Program-made: the position numbers and the translations under genes
Assembly: GCF_003096715.1 (NCBI RefSeq)
Contig: NZ_QEOL01000010.1
Coordinates: 124,001-188,000, forward strand
DNA length: 64,000 nucleotides
Direction: 5' to 3'
Source: Paraburkholderia silvatlantica
Lineage (GTDB): Bacteria > Pseudomonadota > Gammaproteobacteria > Burkholderiales > Burkholderiaceae
Shown here: in pieces, positions 1-8,947 of the stretch
How the letters are laid out: each line of letters begins with the position of its first letter
How positions within the stretch are numbered: position 1 is the first letter of the stretch
The notes under the pieces: generated by a model
What the model saw: the letters and a program-made list of their open reading frames with translations, nothing else
The model's database searches: none
Told to the model about the DNA's origin: nothing

Positions 1-103
1 ATATCGCGATCTGCCGGTTGCCGGCCACGACCGCCGCCGGCTCGCCTTCGGTGAAATCGTCGAGCGTGCCGATGGCCTGCCAGTTCTCGAGTGCCTGTTC
101 CAT
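1..103 (-). CDS. andAb: Rieske ferredoxin of anthranilate dioxygenase, N-terminal part
   Basis: Only the first 34 codons are inside the window; the gene runs off the left edge. The reading begins MEQALENWQAIGTLDDF and continues with a GEPAAVVAGNRQIAI-type stretch, the usual first strands of a Rieske [2Fe-2S] ferredoxin that passes electrons to a ring-hydroxylating oxygenase. The cluster-binding Cys/His residues lie outside the window. The ATG follows an AAGGAG ribosome site that sits beside the stop codon of the upstream small-subunit gene, so the two are translationally close. The order large subunit, small subunit, ferredoxin is that of the Burkholderia cepacia and operon; the reductase andAa would be expected next, beyond the edge. 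The symbol rests on this gene order. Confidence 0.7.
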   Translation of the reverse strand, partial: MEQALENWQAIGTLDDFTEGEPAAVVAGNRQIAI

Positions 104-113
104 ATTCGCTCCT

Positions 114-587
114 TCAGATCGGCGTAGCGAGCAGCGTCTGCACGCGCGACGTGTCGTAGACCACGCGCTTGCTCTGATAGCGCAAACCTTCCGGCGTACG
201 CACGACGCGGTCGTAATACTTGCCTGCCTGATACACGTCGGTTTCGCCGTTGGAGCGCGTTTGCACCACCACGTAGCTACTTTCCGTTTCGATCACGCCG
301 TCCTTCTCGCTCATCACCGTCAGGCCTGATGTCATATGACGGTACGTGTGTTCCTCAAAAATATTCGCGTTGCGCAGCGACACCACGCGGTCGCGCAGCA
401 TGCGCTGGTTCGTGCAGTGAATGATGCCAATAGGCAAACCCATGTCAGCGTTTTCCTTCGGTACGATCTCGTACGTGCAGTCTTCGGTGAACAACGTGGG
501 CCATGCTTCCAGCCGGTCGTTGTCCAGATTGCTGATGTACTGGCTCTGCAGCATATGCAACTCGAACCACAGTTTCATCGCTTCCAT
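114..587 (-). CDS. andAd: Anthranilate 1,2-dioxygenase small (beta) subunit
   Basis: A 157-residue protein of the ring-hydroxylating dioxygenase beta-subunit family (SnoaL/NTF2-like fold). Typical features are the N-terminal LQSQYISNLDNDRLEAWPTL helix, the FTEDCTYEIVP strand and the FEEHTYRHMTSGL region. Beta subunits carry no metal; they hold the alpha3beta3 hexamer together. The gene begins 13 bp after the stop of the large-subunit gene on the same strand and is followed 10 bp later by the ferredoxin, so all are one operon. Predicted cytoplasmic. The assignment to anthranilate rather than another aromatic acid rests on the and-type gene order and the divergent AraC/XylS gene; a closely related substrate is possible. 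Confidence 0.8.
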   Translation of the reverse strand: MEAMKLWFELHMLQSQYISNLDNDRLEAWPTLFTEDCTYEIVPKENADMGLPIGIIHCTNQRMLRDRVVSLRNANIFEEHTYRHMTSGLTVMSEKDGVIETESSYVVVQTRSNGETDVYQAGKYYDRVVRTPEGLRYQSKRVVYDTSRVQTLLATPI

Positions 588-600
588 GTGCGTCCTCTGC

Positions 601-1872
601 TCAATAGCCCATCAATTTCTGATACCCGACCCAGAAGCGGCGGATCAGACTTTCAGTGATCACCGTGTCCTGCTGCTCCGGGTTGCCGCGCGACATTTCG
701 ATCACCGAAGTCGCATCGCCGTCGCGGATCGTGCCGCGTTGAACGAGTTCAGTCGCCTCGGTATCTTCCATGGAGATATACCCCGCCGGTCCCACCAGAT
801 TTGCCTGCTTGATGCGCAGCGCCCGCAGTTCCGGCGTGTCGTCCGCGTAGCCGAAAAAGTGGAAAATCAGCTCGAAATTGTTCGGGTCTTTCGGCAACAA
901 CTGGCGCGCCACCAGCGTGTTGTGGATCTGCTGGATCACGAGCTGCGGGAAGATCGGCTGGATATGGTTGGTCGTGTCTTCTTCGTACTCGGAAATATGA
1001 CCAAGCACCGTGTCGTCTTCGAGCGAGAAGCCTTCGTCCATGGAACGGATGTTCTGCTGCTTGTAAGCCGCCGAGGTGTCCTCGCCCGTCTTGGTGACCG
1101 TGATGATGCTATGCAGGCCGTGTGTCGCGTCCGGAATGGAACGCGCTTTCATGCCGACACGGAAGATGTTGAAGGTCGTATGGAACAGATGAAGCATGCT
1201 CGCGTGATACGGGTCTTTCACGTTCTCGAAGTACAGCTTCCAGTTCGACTTCGAATACTGACGCGTGCAGCCGAGGTATTCGATCGGCTTGTGAAAGATG
1301 CGGTCGATCCACGGCCGCATTTCCGCGCCGAGATACTCGGGCAATGGCGCGACTTCGTCGCTGAACGTCGCGAACACAACACCGCGATAACTGTCCACAC
1401 GCAGCTTGCGCAGGCTGTGGTTCTTAGGATCGAAGTCGGCCGGCATCCCGCTCATGCCTTTCTGCCCGCGGCGGAACGGCACGCCCAGCAAGTTGCCGCT
1501 GTTATCGAAGCTCCACTGGTGGTACACGCAGGTATGCGAGGTGGCGTTGCCGCGCGCCTGGCGACACACCGACGCGCCACGGTGCGCGCAGCGATTCACC
1601 CACGCCGAGAGCGAGCCATCGTCGCCGCGCGTGACGACAACCGGCGTGTCGCCCACGAAGGTGCTCTTGAAGTCGCCCGCATTCGGAATCTCCGCTTCGA
1701 GTGCGACGAAATTCCACGTCGGGCCGCGATAAATCCGTTCCTGCTCGCGCTCGTACACCGCTTGCGAGCTGAATACCTTGTACGGTACGCGCGAGCCGTC
1801 GTCGTGCGGAAACACGACATGATCGGACTCCATGTCCTTGACTATACGAACGGGCGTTTCGGCTATTTCCAT
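601..1872 (-). CDS. andAc: Anthranilate 1,2-dioxygenase large (alpha) subunit
   Basis: A 423-residue Rieske non-heme iron oxygenase alpha subunit. The Rieske cluster motif is complete: CAHRG at residues 95-99 and CVYHQW at 115-120. The catalytic mononuclear iron site is visible as KDPYHASMLH, giving D220 (bridging Asp), H223 and H228; a later acidic residue near 370 is the likely third ligand. With its small subunit, ferredoxin and reductase it would convert anthranilate to catechol, CO2 and ammonia using O2 and NADH. It is the first gene of the minus-strand operon, divergent from an AraC/XylS regulator across about 210 bp. Length and gene order match AndAc of Burkholderia cepacia, which differs from two-component AntABC by having a separate ferredoxin. 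The exact substrate is inferred from context. Confidence 0.82.
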   Translation of the reverse strand: MEIAETPVRIVKDMESDHVVFPHDDGSRVPYKVFSSQAVYEREQERIYRGPTWNFVALEAEIPNAGDFKSTFVGDTPVVVTRGDDGSLSAWVNRCAHRGASVCRQARGNATSHTCVYHQWSFDNSGNLLGVPFRRGQKGMSGMPADFDPKNHSLRKLRVDSYRGVVFATFSDEVAPLPEYLGAEMRPWIDRIFHKPIEYLGCTRQYSKSNWKLYFENVKDPYHASMLHLFHTTFNIFRVGMKARSIPDATHGLHSIITVTKTGEDTSAAYKQQNIRSMDEGFSLEDDTVLGHISEYEEDTTNHIQPIFPQLVIQQIHNTLVARQLLPKDPNNFELIFHFFGYADDTPELRALRIKQANLVGPAGYISMEDTEATELVQRGTIRDGDATSVIEMSRGNPEQQDTVITESLIRRFWVGYQKLMGY

Positions 1873-2081
1873 GCTGATGACTCCGCTAGATTGCTGGGTG
1901 CTGCCTGTATGAGGGAACCGCCGTTGGCAGACTTGCTTTTTTGACGTCTGTTGAATTATTTTTGGAGATCCAAAATGGCGGGGCTATCCGCTTCTGGCAG
2001 TTGCCTGGTGAACTGTCCGATTCAGGCAGCTTTTTGAACGAAGTCCGTTTCGCGCAGCACGAGGTCTCTTATCTTTCCGTC
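1873..2081. promoter_or_regulatory. andAc-andR divergent promoter region
   Basis: About 210 bp separate the two divergently transcribed genes and must hold both promoters and the binding site of the AraC/XylS activator. The stretch is more A/T-rich than its flanks (for example TTGAATTATTTTTGG near 1950). I could not identify a convincing pair of direct AraC half-sites by eye. Confidence 0.45.
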
Positions 2082-3047
2082 ATGAGCCGTACCGACTTCC
2101 GCCCCCATGCGCTCCGAGACCATCGCCTGTTCGAGTCGAAAGACCTGGACGAGACGCGCGAACTGATCTCCCGCGTGATGCAGCCGCATTCGCTCGTGCC
2201 GTTCGGCGACGGCGGCGGCCATTCCCACATGGATTTCGTGAAGCTCGGCCGGCTTGGCATTGGTACGATCGGCTTCGGCAGCGGCATGCAGGTAGATGTC
2301 GAAGCGGTGGACGGCTATTACCTGCTGATGTTCTGCGTGTCCGGCTATGCAGAGGTCAAGGCCTCCGGCCGCACCATTCATGTCGACGACAGGCAGGGCG
2401 TGATCCGCGCGCCTGGCGAGCCGTTCAGCGCGAAACTTTCGCCACAATGCGAGCAGCTCGTGCTGCGCATCGATCCCGTCGCGCTACCGGCAGACGTCGC
2501 GCTCGGTACCGAACGCAACGGCGCACTGATGCATTTTGCGAGCGGCGCGATGCGCGCCTGGCAAGAGCAGTTGAAGCTGATTGCCAGTTCGCCGGATCTG
2601 CTGGCCAGTGCGTGCGGCAACGCCCACGTAGGCGAACATGTCGAATCGCTGCTGGTCAATCTGCTCGCGGCGGGCTCCACCGAGTGGGACGCCTCGTTTT
2701 CATCCTCGCCGCGTAAAACGGCAACGCCCGGCTTCGTGCGCCGCGCGGAAGACCTAATGATCGCTAGCCTCGGCTCGCCGATGCAACTGGCCGATCTCGC
2801 CGAAGCGGCCGGCGTGCCGGTACGCACGCTATGCGACGGCTTCATGCGCTTTCGCCAGACCAGCCCGATGCAGTATCTGCGGCAGGTCCGGTTGGAGCGC
2901 GCGCGAGAGACCATTCTGGCGACGTCGGCGGAAGTACGGATTGCGCACATTGCACTGGACTGTGGCTTCACCCACTTCGGCCGCTTCGCGCAGAGTTACA
3001 AGGAACGCTTCGGCGAGTCGCCTTCGCAGACTGGGCGGCTGAGGTAG
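2082..3047 (+). CDS. andR: AraC/XylS-family activator of the anthranilate dioxygenase operon
   Basis: A regulator of 321 residues when started at the ATG at 2082. An in-frame upstream extension to 1941 exists, but the protein from MSRTDFRPHAL has the usual AraC/XylS length. The N-terminal part matches the AraC_binding_2-like domain; the last 100 residues hold the two-HTH AraC DNA-binding domain, with PMQLADLAEAAGVPVRTLC as the first helix-turn-helix and the signature FTHFGRFAQSYKERFGESP near the C-terminus. It is divergent from the dioxygenase operon, the position of AndR in Burkholderia cepacia, where it activates transcription in the presence of anthranilate. Function here follows from position and family. 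Confidence 0.75.
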   Translation: MSRTDFRPHALRDHRLFESKDLDETRELISRVMQPHSLVPFGDGGGHSHMDFVKLGRLGIGTIGFGSGMQVDVEAVDGYYLLMFCVSGYAEVKASGRTIHVDDRQGVIRAPGEPFSAKLSPQCEQLVLRIDPVALPADVALGTERNGALMHFASGAMRAWQEQLKLIASSPDLLASACGNAHVGEHVESLLVNLLAAGSTEWDASFSSSPRKTATPGFVRRAEDLMIASLGSPMQLADLAEAAGVPVRTLCDGFMRFRQTSPMQYLRQVRLERARETILATSAEVRIAHIALDCGFTHFGRFAQSYKERFGESPSQTGRLR

Positions 3048-3069
3048 TCGGGTGGGTCAGTCGACAGGG

Positions 3070-4203
3070 TTAGTCGGTGCCCCTGGTGCGCTCCGAGCCG
3101 CGCAACTGCCGCGCGTCTTTCGGCGCGAAGCCGTAAAAGTCGCGGAACGAGGTCGTAAAGCTCGTTTGATGCTGGTATCCAACCGCCGCCGCCACCTGCC
3201 CCACCGATTGCCGTTCGTCCACCAGCAATCGCAGCGCCTCCTGCATGCGACCGCGCAGGCTGTACTCAAAGACCGTCACGCCATGCAGCAACTTGAATGC
3301 GCGCTTGAGCTTCGACGCGTTGGTGCCCACCGCGCGCGCAAGATCGGGAATGGTCATGTTCTTCTGCAAGTCCGCGTCGATCAGCGTGCGAGCACGTTCC
3401 ATTAGCATCAGGTCGCGCGAGGACAGGATCACATCCTGCGCGCCGTCGCGCAAACTGTCGATCCATGCGCCCACGCTTGCGTACAGGATCTCCGTGCATT
3501 TCGCCTCGACGAACAGCAGGTCGCGCACACCTTCATGCGGGCTGGCGAGTAGTTGTTCAATGGCTTGCACCGCGTCCAACGCGAGGCGCATCTGGACGTT
3601 ATAGAGTTCGTCGTCCTTAACGGCGGCGAGGCGCGCGCGGATCGTTTCGCCTTCCACGCCGAGTGCCTCGATGAGCCGCGCGAAATAGCGCGACGACACG
3701 TACAGGCCCAGCGCGCGACGCGGTCCTTGCGGACAGGTGATCTGATAGCGCAGCCCCGCGCCCTGGTAGCAGAGAATGAAGTTTGGCGCCCCGACCTGCA
3801 CGGAGTCGCCATCCTGGCCGCCACCCACGCCGACGCTGGCGGGACCGGTCACGAGGTAGTGGAACTCGACGAAACCTTCGGGCGGCACGCTTTCCGTGCG
3901 GGCGCACGCGTGGTCACACTCGGACACCGCTACGAAAATCTCGTCCCGAATCGAGATCATCTTCCACGTGCCTTCGTCGACGTCGCCCGGCACCTCAACG
4001 CTGCGGCCGTACAGCCCCATGGCAGGGGCGCGGACACAGCGCGGATCGTCGTGCAGGCGGCGGTATGCTTCGGTGAGCGATGCACCTGGTTGCGCCAGCG
4101 CGGTACGAAACAGCCCGCAGCGCGCGTCGTCGCCCGGCTCGCTCGTCGGCTGCTTAGGCCTGGCGGCGGCCGAAAGAGCAGGCAACGGGGGAAGTCGGTC
4201 CAT
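3070..4203 (-). CDS. AraC-family transcriptional regulator
   Basis: A 377-residue AraC regulator. The C-terminal 100 residues form the double HTH domain: MTIPDLARAVGTNASKLKRA is the first recognition unit and HQTSFTTSFRDFYGFAPKD the AraC signature. The N-terminal 250 residues are of the PchR-like sensor type without an obvious cupin motif. It ends 22 bp from the end of the convergent andR gene. Upstream on the same strand, 198 bp away, lies the hydantoinase pair, so it may regulate that operon, but no direct evidence is visible. The first 50 residues are low-complexity and rich in Pro and Ala, so the true start could be at a later Met (for example MGLYGRSVEVP). Confidence 0.75.
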   Translation of the reverse strand: MDRLPPLPALSAAARPKQPTSEPGDDARCGLFRTALAQPGASLTEAYRRLHDDPRCVRAPAMGLYGRSVEVPGDVDEGTWKMISIRDEIFVAVSECDHACARTESVPPEGFVEFHYLVTGPASVGVGGGQDGDSVQVGAPNFILCYQGAGLRYQITCPQGPRRALGLYVSSRYFARLIEALGVEGETIRARLAAVKDDELYNVQMRLALDAVQAIEQLLASPHEGVRDLLFVEAKCTEILYASVGAWIDSLRDGAQDVILSSRDLMLMERARTLIDADLQKNMTIPDLARAVGTNASKLKRAFKLLHGVTVFEYSLRGRMQEALRLLVDERQSVGQVAAAVGYQHQTSFTTSFRDFYGFAPKDARQLRGSERTRGTD

Positions 4204-4401
4204 GAGAGCGGCGGCGCGGTCGCAACGTTGTACAGGATATCTTCGATTCTAGCGAGCCCACCCGCGCCGCCAATAATCGCATGGCGCCCGTGCAACAGCG
4301 CCTGCGGTTCCACATCTGAAAAAGAGCGGATTGCCTACGTTATGCACCCGATTGCCTGGCCTGCTGCACGCGCGTAGGCGTCACCGCCCGTCCGCAGTGC
4401 C

Positions 4402-6108
4402 TCAGCGCAAACCGTAGGCGTTTGCGGCGAGGTGTTCGCTGACATATCCGAGTCGCACATCTCGCGCGACCTTTTCCCGCTCGCGCTCGTGCGCGGCGCC
4501 GATACCCGCGCCGCCTGGCAAGTCCAGACACAGGCGCCGCCCGCGCGGCACGGTTTGCAGTCCCATCGCGGCCATCGGCGTGCCATCGTCGAGCGTGACC
4601 GCGCCGGGCGCGCCGGGACCGCCGCCGTCGCGGCCACGTGCCGCGTGGACGATGCGGTCGTACATGCCGAAGAACTGGAACGGCGCGCCATCCACGCTGG
4701 CGATTTCAAGGCGTTGGCCGAGCCCGCCGCGCCAGCGTCCAGGGCCGCCGCTATCGGGCCGCAATTCCTTGCGCCAGATCACGACCGGATACATGGATTC
4801 GACGATCTCGCAGGCAATCGCCCGCACGCCGCTCGGAAACGCGGTGCCCGACATGCCGTCGTCGCCGGCGCGGGCGCCCGAACCGCCACTATTGAAAAAG
4901 AGCGTCTCGAACGCGCGCGGCTGATCCAGCGCGGTCGCATCCGGTAACGCCTCGCCTGCCGCCATCCACGCCGCCGCGCCGCCGCGGAGTTGCGCGCCCC
5001 ATACGCACGACGCGCCTTCGGCTGGCACGCGTTCAGGCAGCACGCCCGCCAACGCACCGAATACGACGTCCGGCAGGAACTGCCCGATGATGTGACGCGC
5101 GCACACCGGCCACGGACGCTGCACGTTGAGGATCGAACCTTCCGGTGCGGTGATGTCGAGCGGCTCCAGTGAGCCCGCGTTGTTCGGCACCTCCGGCGCG
5201 ACCGCCGCGCGTACACCGAACGCTGCATACGCGCGCGTATAGTTCAGCACGACGTTGATGCCGCGATGGCTGGTGGGGGAAGTTCCGGCGAAATCGACGC
5301 CGACCCGACCGTTGCGCACCTCGAGTGTCGCGACGAGATCGACCGGTGTGTCAAATCCGTCGATCCGCATCGCGTACGGATAACGCCCTTCCGGCAGCTT
5401 TGCGATAGCCTGCTGCATTGCTGCGCGCGAACAGTCGATTATCGCGTCGGACACGTGAACCATGTCAGTCTGGCCGAACTCGTCGAGCATCGCCACGAGG
5501 CGCGCTGCGCTCGCCTCGTTGGCACTGACATACGAGAGGATGTCGCCTTCTACTTCGTCAGGCGTGCGCACGTTCGCGCGAATGATCTCGATCAGGTCGC
5601 TGTTGATGACGCCCGCGCGGGCTAGCGGTAGACGTGGAATGCACAGCCCCTCCTCGAAAACCGAGCGGCCGTCCGGCCCTTGTCCGATCCCGCCGATATC
5701 GACCTGATGGCACGTGCACGCGAAAAAGCCGATGACGTGTTCGCCGCGAAATACCGGCGAGACGACTGTCACGTCATGCAAGTGACCCGATGCGAGCCAC
5801 GGATCGTTGGTGATGAAATGGTCGCCGGGACGCATCGTGTCGACCGGAAACACCTGCACGAAATGGCCGACGGCAGCCGCCATCGAATTGACGTGGCCCG
5901 GCGTGCCGGTGACCGCCTGCGCGACCAGACGCGCGCGCGAGTCGAATACGCCGGCGGACAGGTCGCCGGCTTCGCGCACGGTCGGGCTGAACGCGGTGCG
6001 CATCAGCAGCCGCGCCTGCTCTTCCACGACAGCGATGAGCCGGTTCCAGATCACTTGCAAACGGATAGGGTCGAGCATGTCCTGCCCGATGTCGCGCGGT
6101 GCGTTCAT
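4402..6108 (-). CDS. Hydantoinase B/oxoprolinase family protein (HyuB subunit)
   Basis: A 568-residue HyuB-type subunit. It has the family opening DPIRLQVIWNRLIAVVEEQA, the conserved TAFSPTVREAGDLSAGVFD segment and FITNDPWLASGHLHDVTVV near residues 98-116. HyuA/HyuB pairs hydrolyse cyclic amides such as N-methylhydantoin or 5-oxoproline with ATP, and relatives include acetone and acetophenone carboxylases. The start codon overlaps the stop of the HyuA gene by 4 bp (ATGA), a sign of translational coupling and a 1:1 complex. Length is normal for the family. No transporter or carbamoylase gene is adjacent, so the substrate cannot be told from context; an aromatic or heterocyclic carboxylase-type role is also possible. 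Confidence 0.85.
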   Translation of the reverse strand: MNAPRDIGQDMLDPIRLQVIWNRLIAVVEEQARLLMRTAFSPTVREAGDLSAGVFDSRARLVAQAVTGTPGHVNSMAAAVGHFVQVFPVDTMRPGDHFITNDPWLASGHLHDVTVVSPVFRGEHVIGFFACTCHQVDIGGIGQGPDGRSVFEEGLCIPRLPLARAGVINSDLIEIIRANVRTPDEVEGDILSYVSANEASAARLVAMLDEFGQTDMVHVSDAIIDCSRAAMQQAIAKLPEGRYPYAMRIDGFDTPVDLVATLEVRNGRVGVDFAGTSPTSHRGINVVLNYTRAYAAFGVRAAVAPEVPNNAGSLEPLDITAPEGSILNVQRPWPVCARHIIGQFLPDVVFGALAGVLPERVPAEGASCVWGAQLRGGAAAWMAAGEALPDATALDQPRAFETLFFNSGGSGARAGDDGMSGTAFPSGVRAIACEIVESMYPVVIWRKELRPDSGGPGRWRGGLGQRLEIASVDGAPFQFFGMYDRIVHAARGRDGGGPGAPGAVTLDDGTPMAAMGLQTVPRGRRLCLDLPGGAGIGAAHEREREKVARDVRLGYVSEHLAANAYGLR

Positions 6109-8255
6109 ACGCTTTCCTTCACGGTGGCTTGGCGTTCGAGCAACAGATGGCCGGTCGCATCGACGCGTGCGCTGAAATTGGGCGGTACGCTCACTGTCGT
6201 CTCGCGATCAACGATAACGGCCGGGCCGCGCACAAACGCGCCCCGCGCGAGGTCGTCGCGACGATAGAAGCGCGAGGCGACACGCTCGCGCAGCGACTGG
6301 TCGAGCACGAGGCGTTCAGCGGTGGGAGTGGGTTCGGTTGCGGCTGTGGCGCTCGATGCATCGGGCGTTCGCTTCGCACTTGCGTGACTGGGCAATGCTG
6401 TGCGGCGCGGCGCGCTGAGGCGCATGCTCCAGCCGAGCATTTCAATCGGCGCGCGCGGCACAAGCCGCCCGAAGCGAGCCAGATACGCTGCTTCAAACCG
6501 TTCGCGCAACAACGCATGTGCACCGGCGTCGAGCCGCGCGGCGCCCAGCGCGACCTGCAATTCATGACCCTGACCGCGATATCGCATCGATACGGTGACT
6601 TTGGCGCTGCACATGCCAACTGGCACGACCTTGCCGACGATCGTCGCGGCCTCTGCTTCTAGCGTATCGAGCAGCGCATTGATCGCAGCGACGTCGACCT
6701 GTGCGAGCGGCTCGATACGGCTCCGGACAGCGTCGAACGCCACCGGTGCGAGCAGAAAGCCAAACGCGGAACCGACGCCCGCCGCAGTGGGAATCACCAC
6801 ACGACCAATACCCAGTTTGTCCGCTAGCCGCGCCGCATGGAGCGGCGCCGAGCCGCCGAACGCAATCAATGTGCGGCCCGCGACCGACTTGCCGAGTTCG
6901 ATCGCATGTTCGCGCGCCGCGCAGGCCATGGCCTCGTCGGCGATTTCGCTGACGGCGTAGGCAGCGGCATCCGCGTCGACGTTGAGTGGCCCGGCGATGT
7001 CCGCCTCCAGCGCACGGCGCGCGGCATCCTGATCGAGCGCGAGCGTGCCGGCGGCGAACCAGGCGGGATCGAGCCGGCCTGCGAACAGATGCGCATCGGT
7101 GAGCGTGGGGCGCTCGCCGCCCTGGCCATAGCATGCAGGGCCAGGCACCGAGCCTGCGCTCACCGGCCCCACCTGCACGCGGCCGAGCGAATCGACGCGC
7201 GCAATCGAGCCACCGCCAGCGCCGATCTCGCACAACTCGACCACCGGAATGCGCAGCGGAATGCCACTGCCCGGTTTGAAGCGATAAAGCCGCGCCACTT
7301 CGAGTGAGCGCGACATATGCGGGCGGCCGTCGTCGATGAAACACAGCTTCGCCGTGGTGCCGCCGATGTCGAGCGACAACACCTGCGACAGGCCCAGTGT
7401 CTCGCTCACCTGCGCGGCCATCAGTGCGCCGCCCGCCGGGCCCGATTCGAGCAGCCGTACGGGTAGACGGCAGGCGGTTTCGACATCGCACAGACTGCCG
7501 TCGGACGTCATCAGCAAAAGCGGCGCGCGAATCAACATACTGGCAAGCGCGTCCGCGAGTCTCTCCAGATAGGACTGCATCAATGGACGGACATATGCAT
7601 TCACGACGGTGGTCGAGAAGCGCTCGAATTCACGAACTTCCGGCGACACGTCAGACGACAGGCTGATCGACAGCCGGGGCAGCCGCCGCGCGAGCCAGCG
7701 CGCTGCCTGCTGCTCGTGGCAGGGGTTGCGATAGCCATGCATGAAGCCGATGGCGATGCTTTCAATCGAGCGAGCGTCGAGCGACTGCGCAATCGCCCCC
7801 AGCGCCCTCATATCAAGCGCCTGCAGTTCTTCGCCTTGAGCGCTCATCCGGCCGGCAATCGTGAAACGCAGGTCGCGGTCAATCAGTGGCTCGGGTTGTC
7901 GCACGCGCAGATCGTAGTGATCGGCGCGCGCCTCAAAGCCAGTTTCGATGACGTCGCGGAAACCTTCTGTGGTGAGCAGCGCCGTGCGCGCGCCACGCCG
8001 CTCGATGACCGCATTCGTGGCAAGCGTCGTGCCGTGAATAATCGCGCCGAGATCGGCAGCGGCGACGCCGCTCTCGCGCAGCAAATGGGCGATGCCTTCG
8101 AGCACTGCGCGCTCGGGCGCATCGGGCGTGGTGAGGCGTTTATGGGTAGTACGGTGGCCGCCGGCTTCGAGCACGAAGTCCGTGAACGTGCCGCCTATGT
8201 CGACACCGAGGCGCGGTTTCAGCAATGACGCGCCTGCTTCTGCAGATTGAATCAT
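6105..8255 (-). CDS. Hydantoinase A/oxoprolinase family protein (HyuA subunit)
   Basis: A 716-residue HyuA-type ATPase subunit. The N-terminal Hydant_A_N domain starts with GVDIGGTFTDFVLEAGGH (about residues 17-34). The central domain repeats the sugar-kinase/actin-like phosphate motif as LSLDIGGTTAKLCFIDDG, followed by EIGAGGGSIARVDSLG and GPACYGQGGERPTLTDAHLF. These are the ATP-binding and conserved glycine motifs of the family. It pairs with the overlapping HyuB gene. The upstream side is a gene-free region of decayed mobile DNA, so the operon promoter must lie just after 8255. The reaction is ATP-dependent ring opening (hydantoin, oxoproline) or carboxylation; which one cannot be decided from sequence. 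Confidence 0.85.
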   Translation of the reverse strand: MIQSAEAGASLLKPRLGVDIGGTFTDFVLEAGGHRTTHKRLTTPDAPERAVLEGIAHLLRESGVAAADLGAIIHGTTLATNAVIERRGARTALLTTEGFRDVIETGFEARADHYDLRVRQPEPLIDRDLRFTIAGRMSAQGEELQALDMRALGAIAQSLDARSIESIAIGFMHGYRNPCHEQQAARWLARRLPRLSISLSSDVSPEVREFERFSTTVVNAYVRPLMQSYLERLADALASMLIRAPLLLMTSDGSLCDVETACRLPVRLLESGPAGGALMAAQVSETLGLSQVLSLDIGGTTAKLCFIDDGRPHMSRSLEVARLYRFKPGSGIPLRIPVVELCEIGAGGGSIARVDSLGRVQVGPVSAGSVPGPACYGQGGERPTLTDAHLFAGRLDPAWFAAGTLALDQDAARRALEADIAGPLNVDADAAAYAVSEIADEAMACAAREHAIELGKSVAGRTLIAFGGSAPLHAARLADKLGIGRVVIPTAAGVGSAFGFLLAPVAFDAVRSRIEPLAQVDVAAINALLDTLEAEAATIVGKVVPVGMCSAKVTVSMRYRGQGHELQVALGAARLDAGAHALLRERFEAAYLARFGRLVPRAPIEMLGWSMRLSAPRRTALPSHASAKRTPDASSATAATEPTPTAERLVLDQSLRERVASRFYRRDDLARGAFVRGPAVIVDRETTVSVPPNFSARVDATGHLLLERQATVKESV

Positions 8256-8663
8256 GACGTTTTTCAGGCAAGTGACGGGCGCGTTTCGATGCGCAACCAG
8301 AGCCTGAACGATACCTGGAACAAGTCACGGCGGCGTTGGATATCGGAAGCCTATTGTTCGATACTGGCCGGGAGCGGCGCTCAGATCACGACGCTAGCGT
8401 TAGACGTCAATTCCACACTGAACGTGAAGCGGCTCCCATCCATCTCGATGGTGGCCACATGTTGCCTTCAGAGTTTCGATCGCCGGTGACTCGAAAGATG
8501 CGCTATTAGTCAACGGCTTGGCCATTCGCCTGATCCTGTTCGCATTCAAATCGGACGAGTCTTAGTTGTGGAGAAGGTAGCGATCCAAGGCGTCGGATAT
8601 TTGGTTTCGAGCCAAAGTTGCGCCGAGTCGCCACGCAACCGCGTCGAACCGCTCGCACTCTTC
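8256..8663. other. Gene-free stretch upstream of the hydantoinase operon
   Basis: No reading frame here has the codon use or motifs of a real gene. The minus-strand promoter of the hydantoinase operon should lie in the part nearest 8256. The rest resembles non-coding or decayed sequence leading into an IS66 remnant. Confidence 0.5.
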
Positions 8664-8753
8664 CGTTTCTGGTTCACTTGGCGATGTCAAACGTGCCGCG
8701 CCGTCATGAGCTTGGTGCGGTCAGCCATACTCACCGGGCACGATCCATACGCC
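8664..8753 (+). pseudogene. C-terminal remnant of an IS66-family transposase (TnpC)
   Basis: Two short overlapping frames together give the near C-terminal signature of IS66 TnpC. GSLGDVKRAA corresponds to the family pattern GSLRAGKRAA, and after a +1 shift AVMSLVRSAILTGHDPYA corresponds to the family pattern in which MSL...SARLNGHDPYAYL is typical. The match stops exactly at 8753, where the 194 bp direct repeat begins, so the IS was truncated there. No inverted repeats or other IS66 genes are visible. The assignment is from memory of the family and needs a database search. Confidence 0.6.
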
Positions 8754-8947
8754 TAGCTGCAGGCGACTTCACGGATCGCCCCGTAGCCCGATTGCGGAGC
8801 TACCTGGAACAGTTGAAACAGAGCGGCGAGTCGCTTCCCACATGTTGCGGCAGGCCAAACAAGAGCGTCATCGCCAGGAACGCCGGCGTCGACCGCGACC
8901 TCTTTCATCGGAGCATTGAAGCAGCGACGATGCTGGAGACGTTCGTG
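8754..8947 (+). repeat. 194 bp direct repeat, copy A (fragment of a mobile-element HTH gene)
   Basis: This block matches 24886-25079 over its full 194 bp with seven mismatches by eye and no gaps, in the same orientation. One frame is open in both copies and reads AAGDFTDRPVARLRSYLEQL, then GESLPTC, GRPNKSVIARNAGVDRDLFH and RSIEAA, resembling small helix-turn-helix proteins carried beside tyrosine recombinases on integrative elements. Five of the seven differences are silent in that frame, as if both copies diverged while coding. Copy A is fused on its left to an IS66 remnant. On the right the frame continues only a few residues (HLNRRR) before a stop. Confidence 0.85.

Noticed and set aside
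421..1944. A long plus-strand open frame antisense to the dioxygenase genes
   Set aside because: It is the GC-rich antisense shadow of andAd/andAc: composition is rich in Arg, His and Val, no domain is visible, and the minus-strand frames have clear Rieske motifs.
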